NCBI RefSeq assembly: GCF_016401385.1
Contig: NZ_JAEACF010000002.1
Span: 1-64,000 of the forward strand
Reading direction: 5' to 3'
Length of the DNA: 64,000 nt
From: Fictibacillus halophilus
Lineage (GTDB): Bacteria; Bacillota; Bacilli; Bacillales; Fictibacillaceae
Shown here: positions 1 through 8,253 of the stretch, in pieces
Layout: the number at the start of each line of letters is the position of its first letter
Numbering within the stretch: position 1 is the first letter of the stretch
Notes under the pieces: generated by a model
What the model was told of the DNA's origin: nothing
The model's input: only the letters and a program-made list of their open reading frames with translations
The model's database searches: none
Position numbers and translations under genes: made by a program

Positions 1-201
<201 letters not shown>

Positions 202-322
202 AGTGTTTGTCTTGCTCGATTTTAAAACTGACGGAATTAATTCTTAATTCCTTACCTATTTCTTTTGTTCAGTTTTCAAAGAACTGTGTGTTTCGTGTGT
301 CGCTCGTTTTGGCGACTTTATT

Positions 323-351
323 AGTATATCATCTTAAAAACAAGATGTCAA
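323..351 (-). promoter_or_regulatory. rRNA promoter P2
   Basis: On the minus strand there is a -35 TTGACA and a -10 TATACT separated by exactly 17 bp. Downstream is a leader containing GTTCTTTGAAAACTGAAC, a boxA-like antitermination leader typical of Bacillus rrn operons. This is the promoter proximal to the 16S gene. Confidence 0.85.
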
Positions 352-414
352 CCTGTTTTTTTATCGTGTTTCCCGACTGCAACATTGTTTCTGTGTGTCG
401 CAGCGACAAGAAAT

Positions 415-444
415 AATATAGCACGATATAGATAAACAGGTCAA
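415..444 (-). promoter_or_regulatory. rRNA promoter P1
   Basis: On the minus strand a -35 TTGACC and a -10 TATATT are separated by 18 bp, about 90 bp upstream of P2. Tandem P1/P2 promoters are the usual arrangement for Bacillus rrn operons. Confidence 0.75.
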
Positions 445-463
445 CACCTTTTTAGAAAAAAGT

Positions 464-1330
464 TTATTCTTTTATTGAGTAGTAACGATGATACAGATTT
501 TTGCTCTTGGTTTCCCGCTTGATAGCCTTTATATAACCTTTGTCTTTTAAGTGTGTAAGAATCATAGGAAGATCGATCGCATAGTCTTGAACCTCATCAT
601 GTTCCATTAATTCATGATATGCCCATTCATCTTTCTCTTTGATAATACCCAACAGATGATGGGCACCTAATTTAGTTTTAGAAGAAAGAGAAAACTCTGA
701 TGCTAATAATAGAAGTTCAATTCTTTTATCAATCGTCTCTTCTCCAGTTACAAGCTCTTCATACAACTTAAAGATTTCAGGCTGAATCATCTTCACCTGG
801 TTCCAAACTGTAACTTCTGGATAGTATCCATGTTCAATAACAGATAAACGAGCTAGATGATGAAGAGCATGCATGATGTTGTTGAATGCATCTAAATAAT
901 GGCCGGAGTGGAAAAGTTCTTTTCCGTCGTTATAACGGCGGAGTAGTTTTGCAAACTCAAGACCAATCTTATGTGTTCTCTCTTCAGCCGGAAACTCGTG
1001 AAGTCGGTCCCTCAATCTCGTTATGTACTCATTTCTATTAAATAGAACTTTCCCGTTCATCACCCAATCAACCGCTCTTTTGTTTGTACCGAGCATCAAC
1101 CAAGAATTAAGCAATTGTTCAGTCACAATGTGAAGCGCAGCTGAAGTTGTCTCAAACTCATAGTGTTTAATCATCAAAGGCTGATCAGATTCTTTAACTA
1201 TAATAAGAAGTATTGAATCAAAGTGATCCGTGCCAGGGCTGAATGGTTTATTTTTTTCAACAAAAAGCACTCCTAATGTGTTTTCGTTGCTTGCTCTCTC
1301 TTGATACAGCGGGCGTAAAATATCTTCCAT
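464..1330 (-). CDS. ygxA: Nucleotidyltransferase-like protein YgxA
   Basis: A 288-residue cytoplasmic protein matching the Bacillus YgxA family in length and position. The N-terminal half looks like a degenerate nucleotidyltransferase fold, followed by a helical HEPN-like segment rich in His and Leu and a C-terminal winged-helix-like tail. The ATG at 1330 was chosen because GGGAGATG lies about 9 nt upstream; an ATG further upstream would overlap the divergent ygzB promoter. The next gene toward the left edge is the rrn operon, the same neighbour as in B. subtilis. The biochemical function is not known. Confidence 0.8.
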   Translation of the reverse strand: MEDILRPLYQERASNENTLGVLFVEKNKPFSPGTDHFDSILLIIVKESDQPLMIKHYEFETTSAALHIVTEQLLNSWLMLGTNKRAVDWVMNGKVLFNRNEYITRLRDRLHEFPAEERTHKIGLEFAKLLRRYNDGKELFHSGHYLDAFNNIMHALHHLARLSVIEHGYYPEVTVWNQVKMIQPEIFKLYEELVTGEETIDKRIELLLLASEFSLSSKTKLGAHHLLGIIKEKDEWAYHELMEHDEVQDYAIDLPMILTHLKDKGYIKAIKRETKSKNLYHRYYSIKE

Positions 1331-1448
1331 GAAGGTCATCTCCCATTTTAACAAAATCCTGTTTGTTACTTTCAACATCAAATAAAGAAATCCTTTTTCT
1401 TTTCCTAAGAGTTCATATGTTATACTAATGAACGGAGGAGGGACAGGT

Positions 1449-1814
1449 ATGATAAAGTATACGAGCAAAATCAATAAAATACGTACGTTCGCGTTAAGCC
1501 TTGTGTTTATAGGTATTATCATCATGTATGCAGGCCTGTTTTTCAAGACAAGTTTTGTCGTTATGTCTATTTTTATGGTGATTGGGTTTATCGCAACGAT
1601 CGCCAGTGCTGGTGTTTACTTTTGGATTGGTATGATATCTACTCAGGCTGTGCAGGTTGTCTGTCCAAACTGTGGAAAAGTAACGAAAGTACTAGGTCGT
1701 GTAGATGCATGCATGTCATGTAACCAGCCACTTACGATGGATAAGGGTCTTGAGGGCGAAGAATTCGATGAAAAATACAACTCTAAACGCCAAATGCGCA
1801 AAGAGAATAGATAA
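1449..1814 (+). CDS. ygzB: Membrane protein YgzB with zinc ribbon
   Basis: A 121-residue protein with two N-terminal membrane segments (about residues 13-60), then a cytosolic zinc ribbon with CPNCGK and CMSCNQ motifs and a charged tail. Length, motif layout and position between ygxA and perR match B. subtilis YgzB. The ATG at 1449 was chosen because GGAGGAGG at 1433-1440 is correctly spaced; an ATG at 1428 would contain that site. The function is unknown. Confidence 0.85.
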   Translation: MIKYTSKINKIRTFALSLVFIGIIIMYAGLFFKTSFVVMSIFMVIGFIATIASAGVYFWIGMISTQAVQVVCPNCGKVTKVLGRVDACMSCNQPLTMDKGLEGEEFDEKYNSKRQMRKENR

Positions 1815-1848
1815 AGCTGACTTACCGTAATGGAAAGTCAGCTTTTTT

Positions 1849-2280
1849 TTAATGTTTTCTTTTGCAATCCGGGCATACTCCGTAAATTTCCATACGGTGT
1901 CGTCCTACATCAAAACCTGTTACAGATTCTGCTAGACTCTCGACCTCATCTAAACCGGGATAATGAAAATCCACTATCTTTCCGCATGAATCACAGATGA
2001 TATGGTAGTGATCAGTCGTCACACAATCAAATCGGCTTGATGAATCCCCATAAGTCAGTTCTTTTACAAGACCCGCTTCTTTAAATACTCTAAGGTTATT
2101 GTAGACTGTTGCTACACTCATATTTGGAAATTTCCCCTCCAGCGCTTTGTAAATCTCATCAGCAGTCGGATGGGACATTGATTGGATAAGATGCTCTAAG
2201 ATAGCATGACGCTGAGGTGTAATCCGTACACCTACTGATTTTAAGTTGTCGATTGCCGCATTTATCTTAGCGCTTGACAT
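1849..2280 (-). CDS. perR: Peroxide-responsive repressor PerR (Fur family)
   Basis: A 143-residue Fur-family metalloregulator: N-terminal winged helix ([11 protein letters not shown] and [13 protein letters not shown] regions), then the dimerization and metal domain. All PerR regulatory-metal ligands appear at the B. subtilis positions: H37, D85, H91, H93 and D104. The structural zinc cysteines are C96, C99, C136 and C139. D104, rather than the Glu of Fur, supports PerR. The ATG at 2280 keeps this numbering and has GGGGTG upstream; ATGs at 2286 and 2295 are possible. PerR represses peroxide-defence genes until Fe-dependent oxidation of the histidines releases it. A Per box lies in its own promoter. 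Confidence 0.95.
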   Translation of the reverse strand: MSSAKINAAIDNLKSVGVRITPQRHAILEHLIQSMSHPTADEIYKALEGKFPNMSVATVYNNLRVFKEAGLVKELTYGDSSSRFDCVTTDHYHIICDSCGKIVDFHYPGLDEVESLAESVTGFDVGRHRMEIYGVCPDCKRKH

Positions 2281-2314
2281 CGTCATGCACCCCATTTCTT
2301 TAAGAATTCTTACT

Positions 2315-2329
2315 TTATAATCGTTATAA
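2315..2329. promoter_or_regulatory. Per box (PerR operator) upstream of perR
   Basis: TTATAATCGTTATAA matches the published Per box consensus TTATAATNATTATAA at every defined position except one. It lies about 35 bp upstream of the perR start, consistent with the autoregulation known in B. subtilis. Confidence 0.8.
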
Positions 2330-2387
2330 TTAGTCTACTGCTTATCTACAGGTTTTGTCAATTGAAGTGTATGTATGCAGTACTCAA

Positions 2388-2936
2388 TCATGAATGATCT
2401 TCGTGTAGAACTGGTTCATTCACTTTCATTTGTTCATTTACATAACGTGCAGCAACAAATAGAAAATCAGAGAGTCTGTTTAGATAAGACAATACAAGTG
2501 GATTCACACCTTCAATTTCTACAGCAATACGTTCTGCTCGCCTCGCGATCGTTCGTGCGGTATGGAGTGCACTAGCAGATGGAGATCCTCCAGGAAGTAT
2601 GAACTGCTTTAAAGGTTTCAGTCCAACCTGCCATTGATCAATCGTCTCTTCAAGAAATGAGATATCTTCTTCTTTTAATTTCCATGCTACTTCCTTACCC
2701 GCTGGAGTCGCTAGCTCAGCTCCAACATGAAACAAAACAGTCTGCACTTTTTGCATTACAGTCGTTGCATTTTCTGCCCATTTTTCCTTAGGAAACAAGC
2801 TTACGCCAAATCCAATCATACTATTCGCTTCATCACATGTGCCATACGCGTCTACGCGCACATCGTTTTTAGACACCCGTTCACCAAAAATTAAGGATGT
2901 TGTTCCTTTATCTCCAGTTTTTGTGTAGATTTTCAT
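2388..2936 (-). CDS. Cob(I)alamin adenosyltransferase, PduO type
   Basis: A 182-residue corrinoid adenosyltransferase that makes adenosylcobalamin from cob(I)alamin and ATP. Family motifs in order: the ATP-binding KTGDKGTT near the N-terminus, RVDAYGTCDEANS, the LPGG...ALHTARTIARRAER segment and the C-terminal YLNRLSDFLFVAARY. The ATG at 2936 has GGGGG just upstream and directly follows the dehydrogenase stop codon at 2938, so the two genes are probably cotranscribed. It resembles B. subtilis YvqK. No other cobalamin gene is nearby. Confidence 0.92.
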   Translation of the reverse strand: MKIYTKTGDKGTTSLIFGERVSKNDVRVDAYGTCDEANSMIGFGVSLFPKEKWAENATTVMQKVQTVLFHVGAELATPAGKEVAWKLKEEDISFLEETIDQWQVGLKPLKQFILPGGSPSASALHTARTIARRAERIAVEIEGVNPLVLSYLNRLSDFLFVAARYVNEQMKVNEPVLHEDHS

Positions 2937-2937
2937 A

Positions 2938-3888
2938 TTAATACCCCCGGTCATATGGAATGATATTGATCATATCTTTACGGTTATCATTTCTATATAG
3001 AGTTAGATTATCACAAAAGATCTCGATCGCTCTTTCTTGGTACTGAGGTGAAATCCCTGAAAGATGCGGTGTAACCGTTACGTTCTTCATGTCCCATAAT
3101 GGGCTTTCTTCTGCTAATGGCTCTTTTTCAAACACATCTAGAACTGCGTGGCCAATCCGCTCTTCACGCAGCACACGAATCAGCTCTTTTTCATCTACCG
3201 TTTTCCCTCTACCAATATTAATGAACACCGCGTGCTGTTTCATTTCAGAAAACGCACTCTCTCCGACGAAATGATACGTTTGTGGTGTCGATGGGAGAAC
3301 ATTCACGATAAAATCACTTTCTGCGTACAGAGTGGAGATTCCTTCTTTATCCACGATCACATCACAGTTTTCCGCCGGATGACCACTTCTATTAAATCCG
3401 ATGGTTTTCATGTTAAAAGCTTTCGCGAGTCTTGCTATCTCGCATCCAATTGAACCTGTTCCTAGTATACCAAGCGTCTTTCCTGAGATCTCAGTCATCG
3501 GCACTTTTCGATCCCACGTGTGCTGTTTTTGATTTTCTAAAAGCAGACTTGCTTTGCGTGAAACTTGCAGCATCATGGAAAGCGTATATTCCGCCATAGG
3601 TGTTTTGTGGATACCTCTTGCGTTCGTAATCAAAATATCTTGTTTTTCTAAAGCTTCAAAAGGCATTTTATCAAGACCAGCTGAAATGACCATGATCCAT
3701 TTTAGTTCTTTTGCTTCAGCAACCAACTCATCAGTCAGGTCTTCTCCATAGGATACTAAGACTTCAGCTTGTTTAAGATACGTCTTAGCTTCTTTCATGT
3801 TGTTGTAAAAATGAAATTCTTCATTCGGAAACCGTTTCTTTAGCTCGTCCTTTATCTCATCTCGTAATCGTGCACTTGAAAGAATCAT
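2938..3888 (-). CDS. D-isomer-specific 2-hydroxyacid dehydrogenase
   Basis: A 316-residue NAD-dependent dehydrogenase of the formate/glycerate dehydrogenase superfamily. The Rossmann motif GTGSIG is at residues 143-148 and the catalytic triad is R227 (NIGRG), E256 (EKEP) and H275 (TPHLSG). The ATG at 3888 follows AAGAAGGTG with 7-nt spacing; the frame stays open further upstream only through the terminator and the dispersed repeat, so the longer reading is not credible. The substrate cannot be deduced; sequence relatives act on glyoxylate, hydroxypyruvate or branched 2-keto acids. Confidence 0.88.
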   Translation of the reverse strand: MILSSARLRDEIKDELKKRFPNEEFHFYNNMKEAKTYLKQAEVLVSYGEDLTDELVAEAKELKWIMVISAGLDKMPFEALEKQDILITNARGIHKTPMAEYTLSMMLQVSRKASLLLENQKQHTWDRKVPMTEISGKTLGILGTGSIGCEIARLAKAFNMKTIGFNRSGHPAENCDVIVDKEGISTLYAESDFIVNVLPSTPQTYHFVGESAFSEMKQHAVFINIGRGKTVDEKELIRVLREERIGHAVLDVFEKEPLAEESPLWDMKNVTVTPHLSGISPQYQERAIEIFCDNLTLYRNDNRKDMINIIPYDRGY

Positions 3889-3910
3889 AAGAAACACCTT
3901 CTTTTCATGG

Positions 3911-3943
3911 AATAGAAAAAGCGGGACGTGCTCCCCGCTTTTT
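3911..3943 (-). terminator. Rho-independent terminator
   Basis: An inverted repeat AAAAAGCGGG / CCCCGCTTTTT flanks a 7-nt loop, with a T run on the minus strand. It probably ends readthrough from ampS past repeat copy A before the dehydrogenase gene. Confidence 0.75.
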
Positions 3944-4018
3944 AAGTTGTTGCTGTTTTGTTTGGGTTGTTTACTAATGGAATTACTTTGAGTCTGTTTG
4001 TTCTCTATCTTCATGGAA

Positions 4019-4149
4019 ATTGATTGGAGTGAAAGGTGCGAGACTCCTGGGGGATCAGCGGGACAGGTGAGACTCCTAATAGTGCAGAGCACTAGGAGGC
4101 TCACCGCACGCCCCCCGGAAAGCGAGCAACCTGTAACGGAAATCAACAA
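4019..4149 (+). repeat. Dispersed structured repeat, copy A
   Basis: A member of an eight-copy family. It starts TTGATTGGAGTGAAAGGTGC, contains GCGAGACTCCT, GGACAGGTGAGAC, GGCTCACCG and GGAAAGCGAGCA, and ends AACGGAAATCAAC. The ends form a short inverted repeat (GTTGATT / AATCAAC) and the interior can fold into a long hairpin. It lies between ampS and the dehydrogenase and holds no credible gene. Confidence 0.9.
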
Positions 4150-4184
4150 CCCTCATAGAGCAACAAAGCTATCCAAAACAGATC

Positions 4185-5294
4185 TTACTTAAGGTTCTCT
4201 GGATTAAGACCTTGAAGTTCTGGCAGAACGAACAAACCGTCTTTTCTAATTAATACATCATCAAAGTAGATTTCCCCGCCGCCATACTCTGGACGCTGAA
4301 TCAATACCATATCCCAGTGGATGCCTGATTCGTTTCCGTTGTATGCATCTTGATACGCTCTTCCAGGCGTGAAGTGAATGCTGCCGCCAATCTTTTCATC
4401 GAATAAGATATCTCCCATTGGATGTTGGATCAAAGGATTTACACCGATCGCAAATTCCCCAACATAACGAGCACCTTCATCTGTATTAAAGATTTCGTTT
4501 AATTTTTCGGTGTTGTCTGAAGTGGCTTCAACGATTTTTCCATCTTTGAAAGTAAGTTTTACGTTGTTAAACGTTGTACCGTGATAAGGACAAGGTGTGT
4601 TATATGTAATGGTTCCATTCACACTGTCTTTTACTGGTGCCGTAAATACTTCTCCGTCAGGAATGTTATTTTCACCTGCACACATTACAGCAGGAATTCC
4701 TTTTATTGAGAACGTTAAATCAGTTCCCGGAGCTGTGATGCGTACTTTATCTGTTTTTTCCATTAAAGCATGAAGTGGTTTTTGTGCTTCAGCCATCGCC
4801 TTATAATCCACGTTACACACATCAAGTACAAAATCTGTGAACTTTTCTAAGCTCATTTTAGCCATTTGTGCGAGACCTGTAGTTGGGTAGTTTAATAATA
4901 CCCATTGACGGTCATTGATGATCATGTTTTGAACAGGCTTATTGATTTCTGCTTTCATTTGGAAGATCTCACTTGGAACTTCCGAGAACTCTGCATCATT
5001 GTTTTTACATTGAATCGAGATATACGCATCGATATCTTCAATGCGTGCAAGATCCCATTTCAATTGTGCCTCAGAGTGTTCTCTCGAAGAACCCATCATT
5101 AACGCACGTGAAATCTCTTCATCCGCAAGTTGAACGTAAGGAAAAGCTCCTAGTTTATATGTTTCTTGAACGAGCTCTTTTACGAGTGGCTTCCCTGCTA
5201 AGAATGAAGTAATAAGTACTTTTTGCCCTTTTTCAACCTTAAGTGAATGAGTCAGCAATGTTTTTGCCAACGTTGTTAAACGTTCATCTCTCAT
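4185..5294 (-). CDS. ampS: Aminopeptidase, M29 family (AmpS/PepS)
   Basis: A 369-residue cytosolic metalloaminopeptidase of the M29 family, which releases N-terminal residues from peptides. The metal-binding features are visible in order: CAGENNIPDGEVFTAP (Glu ligand), YVGEFAIG (Glu), GSIHFTPGRAYQD (His) and SGIHWDMV (His and Asp). Length matches B. subtilis AmpS. The ATG at 5294 is preceded by a GGGGG tract. It is transcribed away from sspH and followed by repeat copy A. Confidence 0.93.
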   Translation of the reverse strand: MRDERLTTLAKTLLTHSLKVEKGQKVLITSFLAGKPLVKELVQETYKLGAFPYVQLADEEISRALMMGSSREHSEAQLKWDLARIEDIDAYISIQCKNNDAEFSEVPSEIFQMKAEINKPVQNMIINDRQWVLLNYPTTGLAQMAKMSLEKFTDFVLDVCNVDYKAMAEAQKPLHALMEKTDKVRITAPGTDLTFSIKGIPAVMCAGENNIPDGEVFTAPVKDSVNGTITYNTPCPYHGTTFNNVKLTFKDGKIVEATSDNTEKLNEIFNTDEGARYVGEFAIGVNPLIQHPMGDILFDEKIGGSIHFTPGRAYQDAYNGNESGIHWDMVLIQRPEYGGGEIYFDDVLIRKDGLFVLPELQGLNPENLK

Positions 5295-5385
5295 TATGTA
5301 TAACCCCCGAAATTATCTGTTATAAAATTCACACTATTTCATTTTATCACGCATAAGCCATCATGCCTATTTATTAAGAAGGAAA

Positions 5386-5416
5386 AGCATAGTCTATCAG
5401 TCTCTGTTGCATACTA
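5386..5416 (+). promoter_or_regulatory. SigG-like promoter of sspH
   Basis: CATACTA at 5410-5416 matches the forespore SigG -10 consensus. A partial -35 (AGCATA) lies 18 bp upstream. The same word CATACTAGTTG occurs upstream of sspK at 27478, which supports function. Confidence 0.6.
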
Positions 5417-5440
5417 GTTGGCGTGGAGGTGAATGAATTC

Positions 5441-5620
5441 ATGAACGTATCACGTGCTCAACAGATCATTGAGTCGGAAAAAGAGATCATAGTGCTTCAT
5501 AACGGAACCCCTGTATGGCTTCAATCTGTTGATGAAAACAATCAAACTGCTAGAGCTTACACAAGAGAACAACCCGATCAAGAGATGGACATTCCTGTTA
5601 CAGAACTTCAGGAGAGCTGA
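5441..5620 (+). CDS. sspH: H-type small acid-soluble spore protein
   Basis: A 59-residue protein of the SspH family: MN-x-x-RAQQIIES at the N-terminus, then VLHNGTPVWLQSVDE and TARAY. These are minor spore-core proteins made in the forespore. The ATG at 5441 follows GGAGGTGA with about 9-nt spacing. The SigG-like -10 upstream and the terminator just after the stop make it a single-gene unit. Confidence 0.92.
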   Translation: MNVSRAQQIIESEKEIIVLHNGTPVWLQSVDENNQTARAYTREQPDQEMDIPVTELQES

Positions 5621-5637
5621 ACCTTGAATTAAAAGTA

Positions 5638-5668
5638 AAAAAGCCCCGATTTCTCGAGGGCTTTTTTC
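5638..5668. terminator. Bidirectional terminator (sspH / bcp)
   Basis: AAAAAAGCCC...GGGCTTTTTT around a short loop sits between convergent sspH and bcp. Confidence 0.85.
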
Positions 5669-6138
5669 TATACTAAGTTTTCTTGAATAAACCGCAATGC
5701 TTCTTCTACGTGATCTTTCACTTTCACTTTTCGATATTCTTTCGCGATGTTTCCTTCTCCATCGATAATAAACGTAGAGCGTTCGATCCCCATGTATTCT
5801 TTACCGAAATTCTTTTTCAGTTTCCACACATCGTAAAGCTCAGCCACTTTATGCTCTTCATCAGCTAAAAGGATGAACGGCAGACCATGCTTCTCAATAA
5901 ATTTGTCATGTCGAGCTAATGGGTCAGGACTTACGCCTAGAATTACGGTATTTTGTTTCTTAAAGTCTTCGTGACGATCTCTGAAATCACATGCTTGCGT
6001 GGTACAGCCTGGCGTCATATCTTTTGGATAAAAGTAGAGAACTACATTTTTTCCTTTAAAATCTTTTAATGTAACTTCTTCTCCATTACTTGCCGGCAAT
6101 TTAAAATCTGGCGCTTTGCTTCCTGTTTCTATTGTCAT
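5668..6138 (-). CDS. bcp: Thiol peroxidase Bcp (peroxiredoxin)
   Basis: A 156-residue atypical peroxiredoxin that reduces hydroperoxides with thioredoxin. The peroxidatic cysteine is C45 in DMTPGCT and the resolving cysteine is C50 in QACDF, the usual Bcp pair. Length and position near perR and gsaB fit B. subtilis YgaF. It is a useful Cys-containing comparison for the TGA-containing peroxiredoxin at 62.3-62.8 kb. Confidence 0.95.
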   Translation of the reverse strand: MTIETGSKAPDFKLPASNGEEVTLKDFKGKNVVLYFYPKDMTPGCTTQACDFRDRHEDFKKQNTVILGVSPDPLARHDKFIEKHGLPFILLADEEHKVAELYDVWKLKKNFGKEYMGIERSTFIIDGEGNIAKEYRKVKVKDHVEEALRFIQENLV

Positions 6139-6203
6139 CGCATTGAGACCTCCTTAAAGATTCATCTTCCTTAAGGGTAGCCTATTTCGTTATTTTTCAA
6201 CAA

Positions 6204-6620
6204 CTATTTTGCTGTTCTGTTATGGTGAACAACAGAAGATAGTACGAAAGCAATCGGGAGCAAGTACCCGATCAATGCTTGAAGAGCGGCTATCCACCTT
6301 CCTGCTCCAACAGGTACGATGTCTCCATAACCTACGGACAGAATCGTCGTGCTACTGAAATAGATACATGCTTCTATAAAAGAGAAAAAGTCACTCTGAT
6401 TCAATTCTAGTTTGATGACGGGATAGCCCATTAAAGAGATAAGGGCATAAATGAGTCCGAATCCCGAGATGATTGTTCCGTACACGATGAACAAAATCAG
6501 CAGATGACTTGCTGGCATCAGATGTTCTTTAATTCCAGGATGTTTAAAGAGCATCCATATACTACGGATAATGAGACTAGCCGTTGTTATGATCAAGATT
6601 ACTAAAACAGCATTTTCCAT
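6204..6620 (-). CDS. Small two-TM potassium channel subunit
   Basis: A 138-residue membrane protein with an N-terminal hydrophobic helix, a second near residues 45-70, a pore helix with the filter TILSVGYGDIVP, and a C-terminal helix. GYGD is the signature of K+-selective filters. There is no RCK or cyclic-nucleotide domain, so it is a bare pore subunit. The ATG at 6620 follows GAGAGGTGG; a GTG three codons upstream is the alternative. Confidence 0.85.
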   Translation of the reverse strand: MENAVLVILIITTASLIIRSIWMLFKHPGIKEHLMPASHLLILFIVYGTIISGFGLIYALISLMGYPVIKLELNQSDFFSFIEACIYFSSTTILSVGYGDIVPVGAGRWIAALQALIGYLLPIAFVLSSVVHHNRTAK

Positions 6621-6679
6621 TCTGTCCACCTCTCTTTATCTTATGAAAAAAAGGGATTGAATAGGACAGCCTTATGATT

Positions 6680-6716
6680 AAAAAAGACAGTCTGCTTTTT
6701 CACAGACTGTCTTTCC
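6680..6716 (-). terminator. Terminator
   Basis: AAAGACAGTCTG / CAGACTGTCTTT flanks a 7-nt loop, just past the FMN reductase stop codon on the minus strand. Confidence 0.85.
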
Positions 6717-6722
6717 GATTTA

Positions 6723-7268
6723 TTATTTTGCTTGGTTTACTGAAACGACTTCTGTTAATTCTTTTAACTGGATGGTTAATTCACGCACACGCGTTTGTGC
6801 CAATTCATCAACGAGTACGTTGCCTTCATCAAAATTAACGGGATCTGCAATAAATTGATCGGGCAGTACTAAGCTATATACGCCACGAAGCACAGTGCGA
6901 AGGTTGGTCAATGCGTTCATTCCGCCTTTCCCGCCTCCTGCAGCAACAGCAATTGCTGACGGTTTATTCTTGAAATGTTTTCCTCCTAAGAAATCAAGGG
7001 CATTTTTCAAAGCACCACTTATTCCACTGTGATACTCTGGGCTCGTTACAAAAAATCCATCTGCTTGTTCAGCATACTCAGCTAATTTTTTTACCGCATC
7101 ATTCTGAGCTGTCGTAGCATCTCCTGTAAATAGAGGTAACTTATCGATTCCTACATCAAAATACAACACTTCAACATTCATCTGTTTCAACGTTTCAGCA
7201 GCGAACTGCGCAATTCCTCTTGTTCTTGATTCTGCTGTCGGACTTCCTGCGATTACCATGATTTTCAT
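6723..7268 (-). CDS. NADPH-dependent FMN reductase
   Basis: A 181-residue flavodoxin-like reductase. The FMN phosphate-binding loop is GSPTAESRTRG (about residues 8-18). SPEYHSGISGALKNALDFL near the middle is the family signature. Such enzymes transfer electrons from NADPH to FMN or to quinones, azo dyes or metals; the physiological substrate cannot be told from the sequence. It appears monocistronic. Confidence 0.9.
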   Translation of the reverse strand: MKIMVIAGSPTAESRTRGIAQFAAETLKQMNVEVLYFDVGIDKLPLFTGDATTAQNDAVKKLAEYAEQADGFFVTSPEYHSGISGALKNALDFLGGKHFKNKPSAIAVAAGGGKGGMNALTNLRTVLRGVYSLVLPDQFIADPVNFDEGNVLVDELAQTRVRELTIQLKELTEVVSVNQAK

Positions 7269-7396
7269 ATGTATTTCCTCATTTCTGGATGCATTATTTA
7301 GTATGTTCCTATTTTACAAGATTCCAATCGTTATATATAGCATAAGGAATTACGAGATCATAAACAGGTCTTAAGTCCGGGTGAACATTTTAGACG

Positions 7397-7437
7397 AAAA
7401 AAGAAGTGAATTCCTACATACCAGGACCCACTTCTTG
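7397..7437 (-). terminator. Terminator of the ABC-2 exporter operon
   Basis: AAGAAGTG...CACTTCTT with an imperfect inner stem, followed by a T run on the minus strand, just after the last permease gene. Confidence 0.7.
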
Positions 7438-7461
7438 AAAGACGTTCAACATCATAAATGA

Positions 7462-8247
7462 CTAGTTACCAGCGCCTCTATACTTTGTTACTCCAACGTT
7501 CCATAACGTTACAGCGATTAAGAAAAACACGAGTCCAACAACTGGCGTTAAGAAGGCATACGTATACCACTCTTCACGTTCTAAGAAATAGGAAGATGGA
7601 TATACACCGACAAACGCGAATGGAAGGATCCACGTTAACACATACTTGATTACTTTGTTGTAAATATCAACAGGATATCTTCCGTAGTTTCCAATGTTGT
7701 ACATCATAGGCATAATATCTGTTCTGGAATCAGACCAAAAACCAATCGTGGCAAGTGAGATGAATATTCCTGCATATACGAGCGCACCGCCTATAACTAA
7801 CAAGATAAAAATAAACGGATCGTACCAGCTCATCTCTAGACCAAGCTTATCACCTGCATAGAACATCACAACTAATCCTGTCACTACACCGAAAAGTGAT
7901 TCTAACTCCATCCGTTCAAGCACGATTTGAAAAAGACTATGAACAGGTCTTGTTAAGATACGGTCCATCTCGCCTTTTACAATATATCTGTCTGTAAAAT
8001 CCCAAATGTTAAAGAATGAAGCAAAGATCGAGAATGGAACCAAGAAGAATCCGTAAATGAAGATCATCTCATCCTTACTCCATCCTGCCAGTAAATTTGT
8101 ATGTCCGAAAACGACTAGGATGAAAACGAGATTAACCGCTTGAAACAATAGATCTGAAAAAATTTCGACTACCATATCCGCACGATACGTAAGTCTTGTT
8201 TTTAAATATTGTCCGACGTATTGAAAAAAGATTGAAATGTACTCCAT
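7462..8247 (-). CDS. ABC-2 type exporter permease, subunit 2
   Basis: A 261-residue permease with about six membrane segments, of the ABC2_membrane_6 (DUF990-like) type. RILTRPVHSLFQIVLERMEL, after the first membrane pair, is characteristic. It is the third gene of an ATPase-permease-permease operon, with 6 nt between it and the previous stop codon. The ABC-2 class usually exports drugs, lipids or polymers; the substrate here is not known. Confidence 0.85.
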   Translation of the reverse strand: MEYISIFFQYVGQYLKTRLTYRADMVVEIFSDLLFQAVNLVFILVVFGHTNLLAGWSKDEMIFIYGFFLVPFSIFASFFNIWDFTDRYIVKGEMDRILTRPVHSLFQIVLERMELESLFGVVTGLVVMFYAGDKLGLEMSWYDPFIFILLVIGGALVYAGIFISLATIGFWSDSRTDIMPMMYNIGNYGRYPVDIYNKVIKYVLTWILPFAFVGVYPSSYFLEREEWYTYAFLTPVVGLVFFLIAVTLWNVGVTKYRGAGN

Positions 8248-8253
8248 CTGCTA

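Noticed and set aside
207..416. A 69-codon frame over the rRNA promoters
   Set aside because: It overlaps tandem rRNA promoters and the leader, with no ribosome binding site or homology.
3889..4149. N-terminal extension of the 2-hydroxyacid dehydrogenase to 4149
   Set aside because: It would run through a terminator and the dispersed repeat, lacks homology, and the ATG at 3888 has a good ribosome binding site.
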